From JADHUC01 sp964617665 (lineage in GTDB: Bacteria; Planctomycetota; Planctomycetia; Pirellulales; Pirellulaceae), in NCBI GenBank assembly GCA_964617665.1, contig CAZUAH010000096.1:1-32859 (forward strand): 32,859 nt of DNA, in the 5' to 3' direction. The translations under genes were made by a program, and so were the position numbers. The notes below the pieces were generated by a model, which made no database searches, was not told the DNA's origin, and saw only the letters and a program-made list of their open reading frames with translations. Below, one piece after another: positions 17,925 through 26,042 of this stretch (positions are counted from its first letter, which is position 1; each line of letters opens with the position of its first letter).

Positions 17925-19616
17925 TCAACTGCAGTTGGGATAGAGCGCCTTGCTGACGCATCCGTGATTTGCCTGTGAAGCAGTGGCAGCGAAGTCGAGC
18001 AAATAGCCTCGCTGTGGTGTCCCGGCCGTGCTTTTCATCTTTTGCTTGCGCTTGCCCAGTTCTTCGTCCGTGACGTGCACAGTGATGTCGCCGGCAAGCA
18101 AATCAAACGATATCTCGTCGCCGTCCTCAACCAGTGCGATCGGGCCATCAACGGCAGCCTCCGGCGCGCAGTGTACGCCGATCGCGCCATGCGAGACTCC
18201 CGAGACACGTGTATCGGAAACCAGCGCCACACGGCCGTCCAATTCGGGCACGGCCAGGGCGGCCGAAGCGACCAGCACCTCGGGCATTCCGCTTGCGACT
18301 GGGCCGAGATTCCTCAGAACGATAACGCTACCCGGTTGAATCTGCCGCGTTTCCACCGCGTCAGCCACGTCTTTCGCGTTATCGAAACAGACGGCCCCGC
18401 CACGAAAACGCGGATCCTGCAAGCTAGACACTTTGAAAACGATCCCATCCGGTGCGAGGTTGCCGAAACAGATCTGCATGTCGGCAAACGGCTTGAATGG
18501 TGTGTCGATGGGCGCGATCAGATCTTGATCGGTAGGCACATCCGGTGCCGTCTTCAGATTCTCAGCCAACGTCTTGCCTGTGACTGTCAAGCAATCGCCA
18601 TGCAGGATACCGGCGTGCAGGAGATGCTTCAGCAACATCGGTGTGCCGCCGATTCGGTGCAGATCCACCATCGTCCGCTCGCCGCGCGGTGCAAAACTGC
18701 ATAACACCGGAGTGCAACGAAGAATGTCTTGAATATCCTTCAGATGAAAGTCAACGCCGGATTCGCGAGCCAACGCTAAGAGATGCAGCACGCCGTTTGT
18801 CGAACCGCCTATGGCCGCGATAGCGCCTATGGCATTCTCGAATGCTTTGCGCGTCAGAATGTCACGCGGCCGGATATTTTGTTCGAGTAGATTCCGCACG
18901 GCCCGACCGACCTGGGTGCATTCCTGCTCCTTTTGGTCGTCCACAGCCGGAATGGAACTGCTGAACGGAAGCATCATGCCGATTGCTTCCAGGCCGACGG
19001 CCCACGTATTGAAGGAAGCCGCAATGCCACATCCGCCGGGACCAGGGCAGGCTTCCCGGAGAATCTCGTCCGCTTCATCCTGCTCCATGGCTCCCACAGA
19101 GACCGCCGCCGCCGCATCGTATACGTCCAGAATCGTTACATCTTTGCCGCGGTGGCTTCCTGGCATGATCGTACCGCCGCTGACGACCAAGCCGGGGTAA
19201 TTCATCCTGGCCAACGCCATGGCGAAGCCTGGGCCGTTCTTGTCGCAATTGTGCAGGCCGACCAGCGCGTCGTACCCATGAGCGCTGACAACACACTCGG
19301 CGGCATTTGCGATCATGTTACGGGACGGCAAGCTAGCATTGCCGCCTTCGTGCCCCTGCGTGATGTTGTCGCTAACACCAGGCACGCCAAACGGAAAACC
19401 GATTAAATCGGCCTGTCGGCAGCCTTCCGCAATGCTCTTCGCCAAGTCGTACGCATGAACATTGCACAGGTTGCCGTCGAGCAGAGGGACGCCGATTCCA
19501 ACCTGGGGCTTGTCCAGGTCTTCATCCGTCAGCCCCAGTCCGTAGTAGAAGGCGTTCCCGCCGCGTTGCCAGCCGTGTGTTATGTGTCGGCTGTTCCAAT
19601 TCAGAGGAGAAGTCAT
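17925..19616 (-). CDS. ilvD: Dihydroxy-acid dehydratase, IlvD/Edd family (563 aa)
   Basis: The family fold and length match IlvD, which dehydrates dihydroxy-acids in valine/isoleucine synthesis. Iron-sulphur cluster cysteines are in place: Cys51 (GNLCNVH), Cys124 (NCDKNGPG) and Cys196 (GPGGCG). Asp83 (VSDNITQGHEGG), Asp125 and Lys126 provide the metal site, and SGVSHG near the C-terminus keeps the catalytic serine. The sequence is divergent: the block after Cys196 reads GIAASFNT where typical enzymes have GGMYTANT, and the C-terminal motif is SDTRVSG instead of SDGRFSG. A sugar-acid dehydratase of the same family is an alternative. No other branched-chain amino-acid gene is nearby. Confidence 0.85.
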   Translation of the reverse strand: MTSPLNWNSRHITHGWQRGGNAFYYGLGLTDEDLDKPQVGIGVPLLDGNLCNVHAYDLAKSIAEGCRQADLIGFPFGVPGVSDNITQGHEGGNASLPSRNMIANAAECVVSAHGYDALVGLHNCDKNGPGFAMALARMNYPGLVVSGGTIMPGSHRGKDVTILDVYDAAAAVSVGAMEQDEADEILREACPGPGGCGIAASFNTWAVGLEAIGMMLPFSSSIPAVDDQKEQECTQVGRAVRNLLEQNIRPRDILTRKAFENAIGAIAAIGGSTNGVLHLLALARESGVDFHLKDIQDILRCTPVLCSFAPRGERTMVDLHRIGGTPMLLKHLLHAGILHGDCLTVTGKTLAENLKTAPDVPTDQDLIAPIDTPFKPFADMQICFGNLAPDGIVFKVSSLQDPRFRGGAVCFDNAKDVADAVETRQIQPGSVIVLRNLGPVASGMPEVLVASAALAVPELDGRVALVSDTRVSGVSHGAIGVHCAPEAAVDGPIALVEDGDEISFDLLAGDITVHVTDEELGKRKQKMKSTAGTPQRGYLLDFAATASQANHGCVSKALYPNCS

Positions 19617-19958
19617 CCCATCAATCCCTATGTGTAAGGGGGTGTGAAGACAGCAAGTCCCACTCAGGATATTAGGTTGCTGCTAACGCCGGAACCCGGC
19701 GCAAGGAAAAGACGCCCCGTACCAATAGCGAGGCGTAGCGGGACGGCTGATGAGCTTCACGCGCCGCCGCTGGGTCGACGGCGGTCGGCCCACATCGAGC
19801 CTTCCCAGACCCGATTCACGGCCGAGGGGACTCCTGCAGAGTGACGTAGAAACGGGAAAGGCGCGCAGACGCTCACCGGACAGACACGTTAGCTGCTGAA
19901 TCGCTGCCAAGTAGAATCTGCTTCGAGGTGCAACGCGGGTGTTGCTACAGCGTGCCGA
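19617..19958. other. Intergenic region (342 bp) with two GC-rich hairpins
   Basis: No convincing gene is seen. Two short perfect inverted repeats stand out: CGCCGG/CCGGCG with loop AAC at 19687-19701, and CCGCCG/CGGCGG with a 9-base loop at 19764-19784. Neither is followed by a T-tract in either direction, so they are not classic intrinsic terminators. The FHA gene ends at 19959 on the minus strand, so read-through toward ilvD would cross them. Confidence 0.35.
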
Positions 19959-20354
19959 TCACATCCGCCGTCGCTTAAGACCTGCTCTTTCGAGAAGAGT
20001 CTCCGAAAGCATGTCCCGCACAGGCTCTTGTTCGGGTGGTGGCGTCCCAACGGCATTGAGGTCGTCAATCGGCGAGTATTTCACCTCGTACTTGTGCTTG
20101 GCAATAGTGACCGAGTCACCGGGATCCAGGCGTTTGCGTTTCGAGATCCGTAAGCCATTCACTTTCGTGCCATTGCGGCTTCCCAGATCTTTGATGAACC
20201 AGTATCCCTCGTCGACAGCCAACTCACAGTGTTTTCCCGAAACGTTGGCGAATCTCAACACTATGTCGCAGCTTTCGCGACGTCCCACCAACAGCTTCTT
20301 TTTCAACAAAGGAATTGGATCCCCACCGCCTGCAGGAACCAGTTGTCCGTACAT
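19959..20354 (-). CDS. Stand-alone FHA-domain protein (131 aa)
   Basis: The forkhead-associated domain (residues about 3-95) recognises phosphothreonine on partner proteins. The key residues are present: Gly24-Arg25 (VGRRESCD), Ser39 and His42 (NVSGKHCEL), and Asn61 plus Asn66 in DLGSRNGTKVNG. A short basic tail follows (LLERAGLKRRRM). GGGGAGCG sits 7 bases before the ATG and supports the start. The protein has no transmembrane helix or enzymatic domain, so it is probably an adaptor in serine/threonine kinase signalling. No kinase is in the window. It is divergent from the radical SAM gene. Confidence 0.9.
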   Translation of the reverse strand: MYGQLVPAGGGDPIPLLKKKLLVGRRESCDIVLRFANVSGKHCELAVDEGYWFIKDLGSRNGTKVNGLRISKRKRLDPGDSVTIAKHKYEVKYSPIDDLNAVGTPPPEQEPVRDMLSETLLERAGLKRRRM

Positions 20355-20367
20355 GTTGACGCTCCCC

Positions 20368-20396
20368 TTGTTTGCGGCGGGCGAGCGATTTATTAT
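20368..20396 (+). promoter_or_regulatory. Possible sigma70-like promoter for the radical SAM gene
   Basis: TTGTTT at 20368-20373 and TATTAT at 20391-20396 are separated by exactly 17 bases. The predicted start of transcription near 20403 leaves a leader of about 56 bases before the TTG at 20459. The -10 box overlaps that of a divergent candidate promoter on the other strand. Confidence 0.45.
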
Positions 20397-20420
20397 GCCT
20401 TTCCTCTGTACCCGCCGGAA
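20392..20420 (-). promoter_or_regulatory. Possible promoter for the FHA gene, overlapping the divergent promoter
   Basis: On the minus strand TTCCGG (20420-20415) and CATAAT (20397-20392) are 17 bases apart. The -10 fit is good (five of six); the -35 fit is poor. The -10 hexamer is the complement of most of the TATTAT used by the plus-strand candidate, so the two polymerase sites would exclude each other. Confidence 0.35.
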
Positions 20421-20458
20421 GTACTAATAGCCTACTGTTACTCTACTAGAGGACAGGC

Positions 20459-21442
20459 TTGTCGTCAACTACCGATTCATCCCCGAACGCTTATGCATCT
20501 CACTGCGATTGGCGCGGTGCAAGCCTACGTTATTGCGCATATAGTTTTTTCCTGCGCAATAGGTTCGGCTGTCGGGTTCACAAGGTAAGCATCGACGCCG
20601 GTTTCACGTGCCCGAACGTGGATGGCATGCTGTCCACGCGCGGATGTACGTTCTGTGACAACCGAAGTTTCAGCCCGAGCCGTCGCCTGCCCCGCATGGA
20701 GATCCAGGAACAGATCAACCAGGGAATTGAGCGAGTTGGTAGACGTTTTGACTGCCATCAGTTCATTGCGTACTTCCAGCCGTCCACGAACACGTACGCC
20801 CCGGTCGAAAGGCTGCGACGAACATACGAACAGGCGTTGGCTCACCCGAAAATCGTGGGGATGGCGATCGGAACGCGACCGGACTGCGTGTCTGACGATG
20901 TGCTTGATTTGCTGAGCGAAATCGCCGGTCGCACGTTTTTGTCAGTGGAATTCGGCATGCAATCCATGCACAATCATTCCCTCGAATGGATGAACTGTGG
21001 TCGTCAGCATGACGCTCTCATCGACGCGATGGCTCGAAGCCGCGGACGTGGATTCGAGATCTGCGCCCACGTCATTCTTGGCCTTCCCGTCGAGAATCAC
21101 GAGGAAATGATGGCAACGGCTCGCGAACTGGCGAGACTTGGTGTCGATTCAGTGAAACTTCACAACTTGTACGCGGTCAAGAATACACCCCTGGCCGATC
21201 AGGTTCGGCGTGGCGATGTCACAATTATGGAACGCGACGACTACATAGGGACACTGGTCGATTTCCTGGAGCTACTACCTCCGACCGTTGTTGTGGAACG
21301 TATCAGCGGCGATGCCCCGGCCGATTTCCTTGTTGGGCCCACATGGTGCTTAGACAGGCCCAGTGTGCGGGCGGCGCTACAGGACGAATTGGAGCGCCGC
21401 GATACTTGGCAAGGACGGCGCTGCCCGCGGCGGTCTGTGTGA
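20459..21442 (+). CDS. YhcC-type radical SAM protein (TIGR01212 family, 327 aa)
   Basis: The start is a TTG at 20459 with GAGGAC about 6 bases upstream. The protein matches the YhcC subgroup of radical SAM enzymes: VHKVSIDAGFTCPN followed by GCTFCDNRSF gives the cluster-binding cysteines Cys51, Cys63 and Cys66. This C-x11-C-x2-C spacing differs from the usual CxxxCxxC and is typical of that subgroup. AYFQPSTNTYAP and SVEFGMQS are further conserved blocks, and GLPVENHEEMMATARELA is the later strand-helix. The biochemical reaction of this family is not established, although the [4Fe-4S] cluster and S-adenosylmethionine chemistry are expected. It is divergent from the FHA gene. Confidence 0.9.
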   Translation: MSSTTDSSPNAYASHCDWRGASLRYCAYSFFLRNRFGCRVHKVSIDAGFTCPNVDGMLSTRGCTFCDNRSFSPSRRLPRMEIQEQINQGIERVGRRFDCHQFIAYFQPSTNTYAPVERLRRTYEQALAHPKIVGMAIGTRPDCVSDDVLDLLSEIAGRTFLSVEFGMQSMHNHSLEWMNCGRQHDALIDAMARSRGRGFEICAHVILGLPVENHEEMMATARELARLGVDSVKLHNLYAVKNTPLADQVRRGDVTIMERDDYIGTLVDFLELLPPTVVVERISGDAPADFLVGPTWCLDRPSVRAALQDELERRDTWQGRRCPRRSV

Positions 21443-21505
21443 TAGTATCATTGTTAACGATGGGCGAACGGTCTACCGCAGCCCCGGATTGGTGCCCCGC
21501 CTTGG

Positions 21506-21534
21506 TTGTCGGCAGCCTTGATTTCGCGGATAAT
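21506..21534 (+). promoter_or_regulatory. Possible sigma70-like promoter for the Pro-rich protein operon
   Basis: TTGTCG (21506-21511) and GATAAT (21529-21534) are separated by exactly 17 bases. Transcription from about 21541 would give a leader of some 60 bases before the TTG start at 21603. The three genes that follow are closely spaced and could share it. Confidence 0.45.
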
Positions 21535-21602
21535 ATGTTCGCAGGGATCCGTGGCGTGCATCTACTGCGTTCTTCTGACCTTTTGTCTGTGAGGATACGA
21601 CG

Positions 21603-22613
21603 TTGGCTGCTGAGAATGCAAAAGAGCAACCGAAGCCATCCGGCGGCGAATCGCCCATTAACTCGGCTCCTCCCGTCCCCGGGCAGGGAACCACTCCTGT
21701 GGGGCAGGAACAGCCGATCCAGCCAGCACCGGCAGTTCCAACCGCCGGCACCCAGCCGACAGACGCTGCACCACAAGAACGAGCAATTGGCCCGGCGCCA
21801 ACGATCCCGGTGAGCGGTTCCCAAGAGCAGCAAATCGCTGGACCGGGTGTCATTCCTACCTCGCGTCCCCTGGGTGGCTCAACCGGCGGGCAGCCCATAG
21901 CCGGTGCACCGCAAGTGCCAGTTTCAGGAACGCAACAGTCGCAACCGGCTGGTCCGACTTCGATGGCAGGCCAGCCCACAACAGCAGGGCAAATGCCGAT
22001 GGCGGGTCAGCCTCAGATCCCCAGCCCGGCGTCTCCGGCAGGTCCCGTTCCGTCGGCGATACCCCAACAACCGGGCATCATAGGTGGCGAAACGCCGATC
22101 GCGCAGGCACCTACTGCTGGAGCACCAACCGCAAGCCAAACACCGCTGCAACCAAGTCAACCCGGCTATGCCCAATCGACGTTTGGCGCTGGCCAGAACT
22201 ACCCAACCGGTGGCCAAGGCGAGATCCCAATGGCCAATCCGGCCACGATGCAAGGCGCTGGATACCCAACGCCGATGGCTCCAACTGGACCCGCTGGCAT
22301 GCCGGCTCCTGGCTGGGGACAACCGCCGTCGAATCCACCCCCGGTGCCACCCCCGAACGAGCCGCAGGCACCGCATCAACAAACCGGTCCGGTTGGCAAT
22401 GTGGCGGGGCAGCCGCAGCCGAGTGCCGTAGAAAATGTCGGCACGCCGGGAATCCCCGGAGAAGCGACCAAACGAAGTACAAGGACGAGAACGGCTCGGA
22501 CACTTCGGCGTCGATCTCAGGAACGTTCGTCGTATTTCGCAATGATGTTTCTGTTTGGCGCAGCCCTCTTTCTGATCGGCGTTGTGATCGTACTCGTTGT
22601 CTCGCTGATGTGA
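21603..22613 (+). CDS. Pro/Gln/Gly-rich tail-anchored membrane protein (336 aa)
   Basis: The start is a TTG at 21603 with GAGG 8 bases upstream. About 280 residues are low-complexity and disordered, dominated by Pro, Gly, Ala and Gln. Within the first 130 residues a degenerate unit recurs every 16-24 residues, with a core like I-x-x-A-P-x-V-P-x-S-G-T-Q, for example IGPAPTIPVSGSQ and IAGAPQVPVSGTQ. A basic stretch (KRSTRTRTARTLRRRSQ) precedes a single C-terminal transmembrane helix (MFLFGAALFLIGVVIVLVVSLM), so the bulk is probably cytoplasmic. I recognise no enzymatic domain. The next gene begins 28 bases later and also combines a Pro-rich linker with membrane helices. Confidence 0.72.
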   Translation: MAAENAKEQPKPSGGESPINSAPPVPGQGTTPVGQEQPIQPAPAVPTAGTQPTDAAPQERAIGPAPTIPVSGSQEQQIAGPGVIPTSRPLGGSTGGQPIAGAPQVPVSGTQQSQPAGPTSMAGQPTTAGQMPMAGQPQIPSPASPAGPVPSAIPQQPGIIGGETPIAQAPTAGAPTASQTPLQPSQPGYAQSTFGAGQNYPTGGQGEIPMANPATMQGAGYPTPMAPTGPAGMPAPGWGQPPSNPPPVPPPNEPQAPHQQTGPVGNVAGQPQPSAVENVGTPGIPGEATKRSTRTRTARTLRRRSQERSSYFAMMFLFGAALFLIGVVIVLVVSLM

Positions 22614-22641
22614 CAGTCACGTCCAATGCCCGCCTCATCAA

Positions 22642-23931
22642 ATGCCGCTGAAGATCAAGTGTCCAACGTGTAAGCGAGTCCTGAGCGTTCCAGTGCAACG
22701 CATCGGTGCGATCGTACGTTGTCCAGTTTGCGAGAAAAAACTGCGAGTCCCAAAACCACGGCACTCGAAGACCGAAGACTCCAGTGCGAGTGAGAAGCGG
22801 CCTGAGGCGAAACCAGGACAGGCGCGGCCTGCGGCTCGAAGCAGCAAACCAACGCCTCCTCCCGCCAAGGATCCTCCGCGGAATAAACGCGAACCGGTAC
22901 GGCCGCCTGGCCCCAAAAAGACGCCAGACCGGCGGAAGACATCGCCTGCGAAGAAGCCAACCGCAACAAAGAGTACGCCAAAGCCACCCGAGCCGCCGCC
23001 CGTTGCAGCCAAGCCCACGCCTCCGACAACCGATACACCCAAAGAGGAATCGCCCGCACCAGATCCGCCCGATCCACCCAAGCCTCCGCCACTTGCAAGA
23101 GCGAAGCGAAAGAAGCGTGCCGATACGCCTCCCGTTCCTCCTTTGCCGGCCAAGTCCCCATCGGAGGATCCCAAGCCGAAGGAGCGGAAACTCAAGTCAG
23201 ATATCGACAAGGGCCGAATCAAGGCAGATTCGCAGAAACAGCGCTGGAAGGAGGAGCAGGGACAGTCTCTTCCACCCGAATTACCTCCACTACCACAAGA
23301 GGCTGTAGCCCAGAAAGACGCACAGGGCGACGCCTCTTCTGAAGCAGCTCCCAAACCGCCCCAGATGCCCTCGCGTCCTCAGCGCGAAGAAGGCCCGGCC
23401 GAGATGCTCGGCACAGAGACCCAGAAACCGGATCGCGAAGTGATTCGGGGCTACGAGCATGACATCCAACGACGCCAGACAGTGTATCATCTCGGCATCG
23501 CGCTGATGCTGACAGCGTTGTTCGGCGCGATCCCCGCGGTGATGGATATTGTCGCGAGCCTTCGCGCCCTCGAACCACGGGGCGTCGCATCATGGGCATT
23601 CGCGCTGTTGCTCGCCTCCGCAATTCAACTGGCGTATTCCATCTACTTGGTGCAATTGCCCGATTGGAGCACGGCTTGGGTTGTCTCGTTGGTTGCACTT
23701 GTGATGGCTACCGGATACGCCATGTTCCTGGGCATTGTCCTCTTGGCAAGAGATGACAACTTGATCATTCGGTACCTGGAATTGGCCAACACGGTATACG
23801 GCAACAAGGCTGCAGGCTGGTGTCTGATCATGCTGAGTATTTCCAGCTTGTTGGCATATTTCAGCGGTCGGATAAGCGTTCGCTGGCGTCACGCATACGA
23901 TTTGCTCACACGTTCAGCATCGGAACTGTAG
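22642..23931 (+). CDS. Zinc-ribbon protein with long Pro/Lys-rich linker and four transmembrane helices (429 aa)
   Basis: The N-terminus is a compact zinc ribbon: Cys7/Cys10 (CPTC) and Cys27/Cys30 (CPVC), on a pattern (KCPTCKRVLSV...VRCPVCEKKLRVP) common in Planctomycetota. Residues about 40-250 are extremely rich in Pro, Lys, Glu and Ala and must be disordered. The last 160 residues hold four hydrophobic helices: HLGIALMLTALFGAIPAVM, ASWAFALLLASAIQLAYSI, WVVSLVALVMATGYAMFLG and LIMLSISSLLAYF. The soluble part thus projects into the cytoplasm, by analogy. No ligand or partner is known. The ribosome-binding site is weak. It is followed after 2 bases by the frameshifted hydrolase. Confidence 0.78.
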   Translation: MPLKIKCPTCKRVLSVPVQRIGAIVRCPVCEKKLRVPKPRHSKTEDSSASEKRPEAKPGQARPAARSSKPTPPPAKDPPRNKREPVRPPGPKKTPDRRKTSPAKKPTATKSTPKPPEPPPVAAKPTPPTTDTPKEESPAPDPPDPPKPPPLARAKRKKRADTPPVPPLPAKSPSEDPKPKERKLKSDIDKGRIKADSQKQRWKEEQGQSLPPELPPLPQEAVAQKDAQGDASSEAAPKPPQMPSRPQREEGPAEMLGTETQKPDREVIRGYEHDIQRRQTVYHLGIALMLTALFGAIPAVMDIVASLRALEPRGVASWAFALLLASAIQLAYSIYLVQLPDWSTAWVVSLVALVMATGYAMFLGIVLLARDDNLIIRYLELANTVYGNKAAGWCLIMLSISSLLAYFSGRISVRWRHAYDLLTRSASEL

Positions 23932-23933
23932 AC

Positions 23934-25003
23934 GTGACGACGACTGTACGAATTGCGGCCTTTGGCTTTGCCCTGCTCGTTAGCCTTTGCTGGATGGTGT
24001 CGCGCGCGGATGCGGAGGAGGCCCGACGGGGCGAAACATATCGAGTCGGCTACCGAATACTTGAGCTGGAATACGGAAGCGATGACGAAAAGAAGGTCCT
24101 GACGCTCGCTGTATGGTATCCAACAACGGCACCTGCGAAGCGTCACGTGTATGGCGGCCCGACGACGGGCAACGTTGCTCTGGATGCGGCGCCTTGTCAT
24201 AGCGGTGGTCCGTATTCGCTTCTGGTTTTTTCGCATGGTTACGGGGGCAGCGGTCTGGGAGCAGTGTTCTTCACCGAACCGCTTGCCGCCCGCGGCTGGA
24301 TCGTCGTTGCCCCCGATCATCACGACCGGCATACTGCCGTTCGCATCCGGACGGGCCAGAAGGTGAATTACGATCGCCTTGGGCTTCTGCAGCACGCCCA
24401 GCAAATCGGGCGATCCGGCCCCGCTGATCGTGACGCGTATCTATGCCTCAGGAGATGAAACTCGCGCTGGATGGCCGACTAGAATGCGACACGTTTGGTA
24501 CCCTGATCGATCAAGAGAAAATCGCGATCGGCGGGCATTCCTTCGGTGGGTTCACTGCGTTGGCCCTGTGCGGGACGATTGAGAAGTGGCGCGATGATCG
24601 CGTCAAGGCGATCCTGCTGTTCTCGACAGGTGCAGGCGGATACTTGTACAGAGAGAGCGAGCTTGCCAAGGTTGACGTGCCACTGATGTACTTATTGGGC
24701 GAGCGAGAGAAGGAGCAGAAGCGAGGCAGCAAGACCGTGTCCGAATTTGCGGACAAGGTCTATCGGAACATTCGACCGCCGAAGTACCTTCTTGAAGTGA
24801 GAGGGGCCAATCACTTCTCGTTCAATAATCGATTCACGGACAATCCTCTCGCGCACCTGCTCAGCGGAACCGAAGAGCAGTTCGACGTCATACGTCGGTA
24901 TTCGATTGCCTTCTTGGAGAAGCACGTTGCGAGAAAAGCGGACGCCGCCAGCGTGCTGGAACAGCAGGATTCACTCCTGACGCGTTATGTCAAGGAGCGT
25001 TGA
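23934..25003 (+). pseudogene. Exported alpha/beta hydrolase interrupted by a frameshift (PAF-acetylhydrolase/chlorophyllase-like)
   Basis: The first frame starts at a GTG (23934), two bases after the previous stop. It encodes a signal peptide, then TLAVWYPTTAP, the oxyanion region LLVFSHGYGGSG and VVAPDHHDRHT, and stops at 24458. The rest of the same fold continues in another frame from about 24434 to 25003: the nucleophile elbow GGHSFGG (Ser codon 24539-24541), LMYLLGERE and VRGANHFSFNNR with the histidine. The second frame has stops at 24425 and 24431, so the shift must lie between 24434 and 24455. One missing base there would restore a single protein of about 355 residues. I see no slippery heptamer. 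This is either a real inactivation or a sequencing or assembly error. Confidence 0.75.
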
Positions 25004-25017
25004 TTCGGCAGGTTCGT

Positions 25018-25911
25018 TTACTCTTCCGCCGTTACCGGGATCAGCTTGCCGGCTTTGTCCAAGCCAGCCTGCTTCCACATCCCGTCCAGTAGATTCGCGC
25101 ATTTGTCGACATTCATGTCTCGCGGTGCGCGTGACAACTGGCTGCTGTGAGGCAGAATAGTGATTGGTCCTTCATAATCGCGCTCCGCCAGGAGAACGAG
25201 CAAGGCGGTGTGGCCAGGAATCGTCTCTTCACTTGGGAGCACACGTTGGGTCGCATCTACCGTCGTGGGTTCCGATTCCGGGGGAGTATCGGCGATGCAG
25301 ACGCTCACGATTTGCTGGCCGGTCAGCTCACTGAGTTGATCTTTGCCGCCACGTCCCACTTCCCAATCCCACGTATCCAGTGCCAAGCCAACGTTGTCGG
25401 ACGCGACGCTCTTGGCCAGTGTCAGCAATTCCTCGGCTTGACGGACAAAAGGATATGCCGGATCCTCACTTCCCTCGGCAACCACCGGGTGAAAGCCGAC
25501 TCCCAAGCGAATGCTGTGTTTGCTCAAGACCTCGCCGGCCTTACGCAGGCGATCGCAATGCATCTCGAAATTCTCGTGAAATGGTTTGTCGCTCCCCGGA
25601 GCAACCTTTGTTGTGCAGTATGTGAATCCCACCTGGGAGGCCGTTTCCGTCAGACCCGCCAGCTTCTCCAAATCAGCATCAAACGTCGCATCGTCGGCAT
25701 CGAGATTCAGCGGCAAAGTCCAGCCGCTCACTTTTACTTTGCCGCTGCGGATGTACCGAGTGGCTTCTTCAATTCCCTGCAGTGTCGCACGCTTCAGCAA
25801 TTCCCCCGCGTCCAAGTCCAGACTGCGAAATCCGTAGGTCAACGCCAATTCGATCAACTCACTCTGGCGTCCCGAAACTCCGAGTGATTGTGGGTTCAGG
25901 TTTTTGTACAT
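25018..25911 (-). CDS. Sugar phosphate isomerase/epimerase-like TIM-barrel protein (297 aa)
   Basis: The fold is that of the xylose isomerase-like/AP endonuclease 2 superfamily: SLDLDAGELLKR, SGKVKVSGWTLPLNL, IRLGVGFHPVVAEGS, NVGLALDTWDWEVGRGG and IVSVCIADTPPES follow the barrel strand order, with candidate metal ligands among the Glu/Asp/His in these strands. The ATG at 25911 is preferred over 25917 because AAGGA lies 5-6 bases upstream. The family is greatly expanded in Planctomycetota, and the substrate cannot be predicted. The gene is convergent with the frameshifted hydrolase (14-bp gap) and divergent from uppP. Confidence 0.82.
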   Translation of the reverse strand: MYKNLNPQSLGVSGRQSELIELALTYGFRSLDLDAGELLKRATLQGIEEATRYIRSGKVKVSGWTLPLNLDADDATFDADLEKLAGLTETASQVGFTYCTTKVAPGSDKPFHENFEMHCDRLRKAGEVLSKHSIRLGVGFHPVVAEGSEDPAYPFVRQAEELLTLAKSVASDNVGLALDTWDWEVGRGGKDQLSELTGQQIVSVCIADTPPESEPTTVDATQRVLPSEETIPGHTALLVLLAERDYEGPITILPHSSQLSRAPRDMNVDKCANLLDGMWKQAGLDKAGKLIPVTAEE

Positions 25912-26042
25912 CTGCATCCTTTCCGGGGGATTCAGTCGGTTGGCATCGCCGAGGGCGACAAGAAAGGCAATATTCTAAGGGAATACGGGGATTTGTTCAA
26001 AGGGGGCGGGCAGGAGCCGTTTGATCGATACAATTCCCCCTC

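Noticed and set aside
19683..19910. 75-residue minus-strand frame in the region between ilvD and the FHA gene
   Set aside because: It has no ribosome-binding site, no recognisable family, and Arg/Pro-rich composition typical of a chance GC-rich frame.
21449..21462. Near-palindrome CATTGTTAACGATG just after the radical SAM gene
   Set aside because: It is too short, occurs once, and no regulator or matching second site was found.
24379..24582. Third open frame across the frameshifted hydrolase
   Set aside because: It shows no hydrolase motifs, whereas the two other frames join into one fold.
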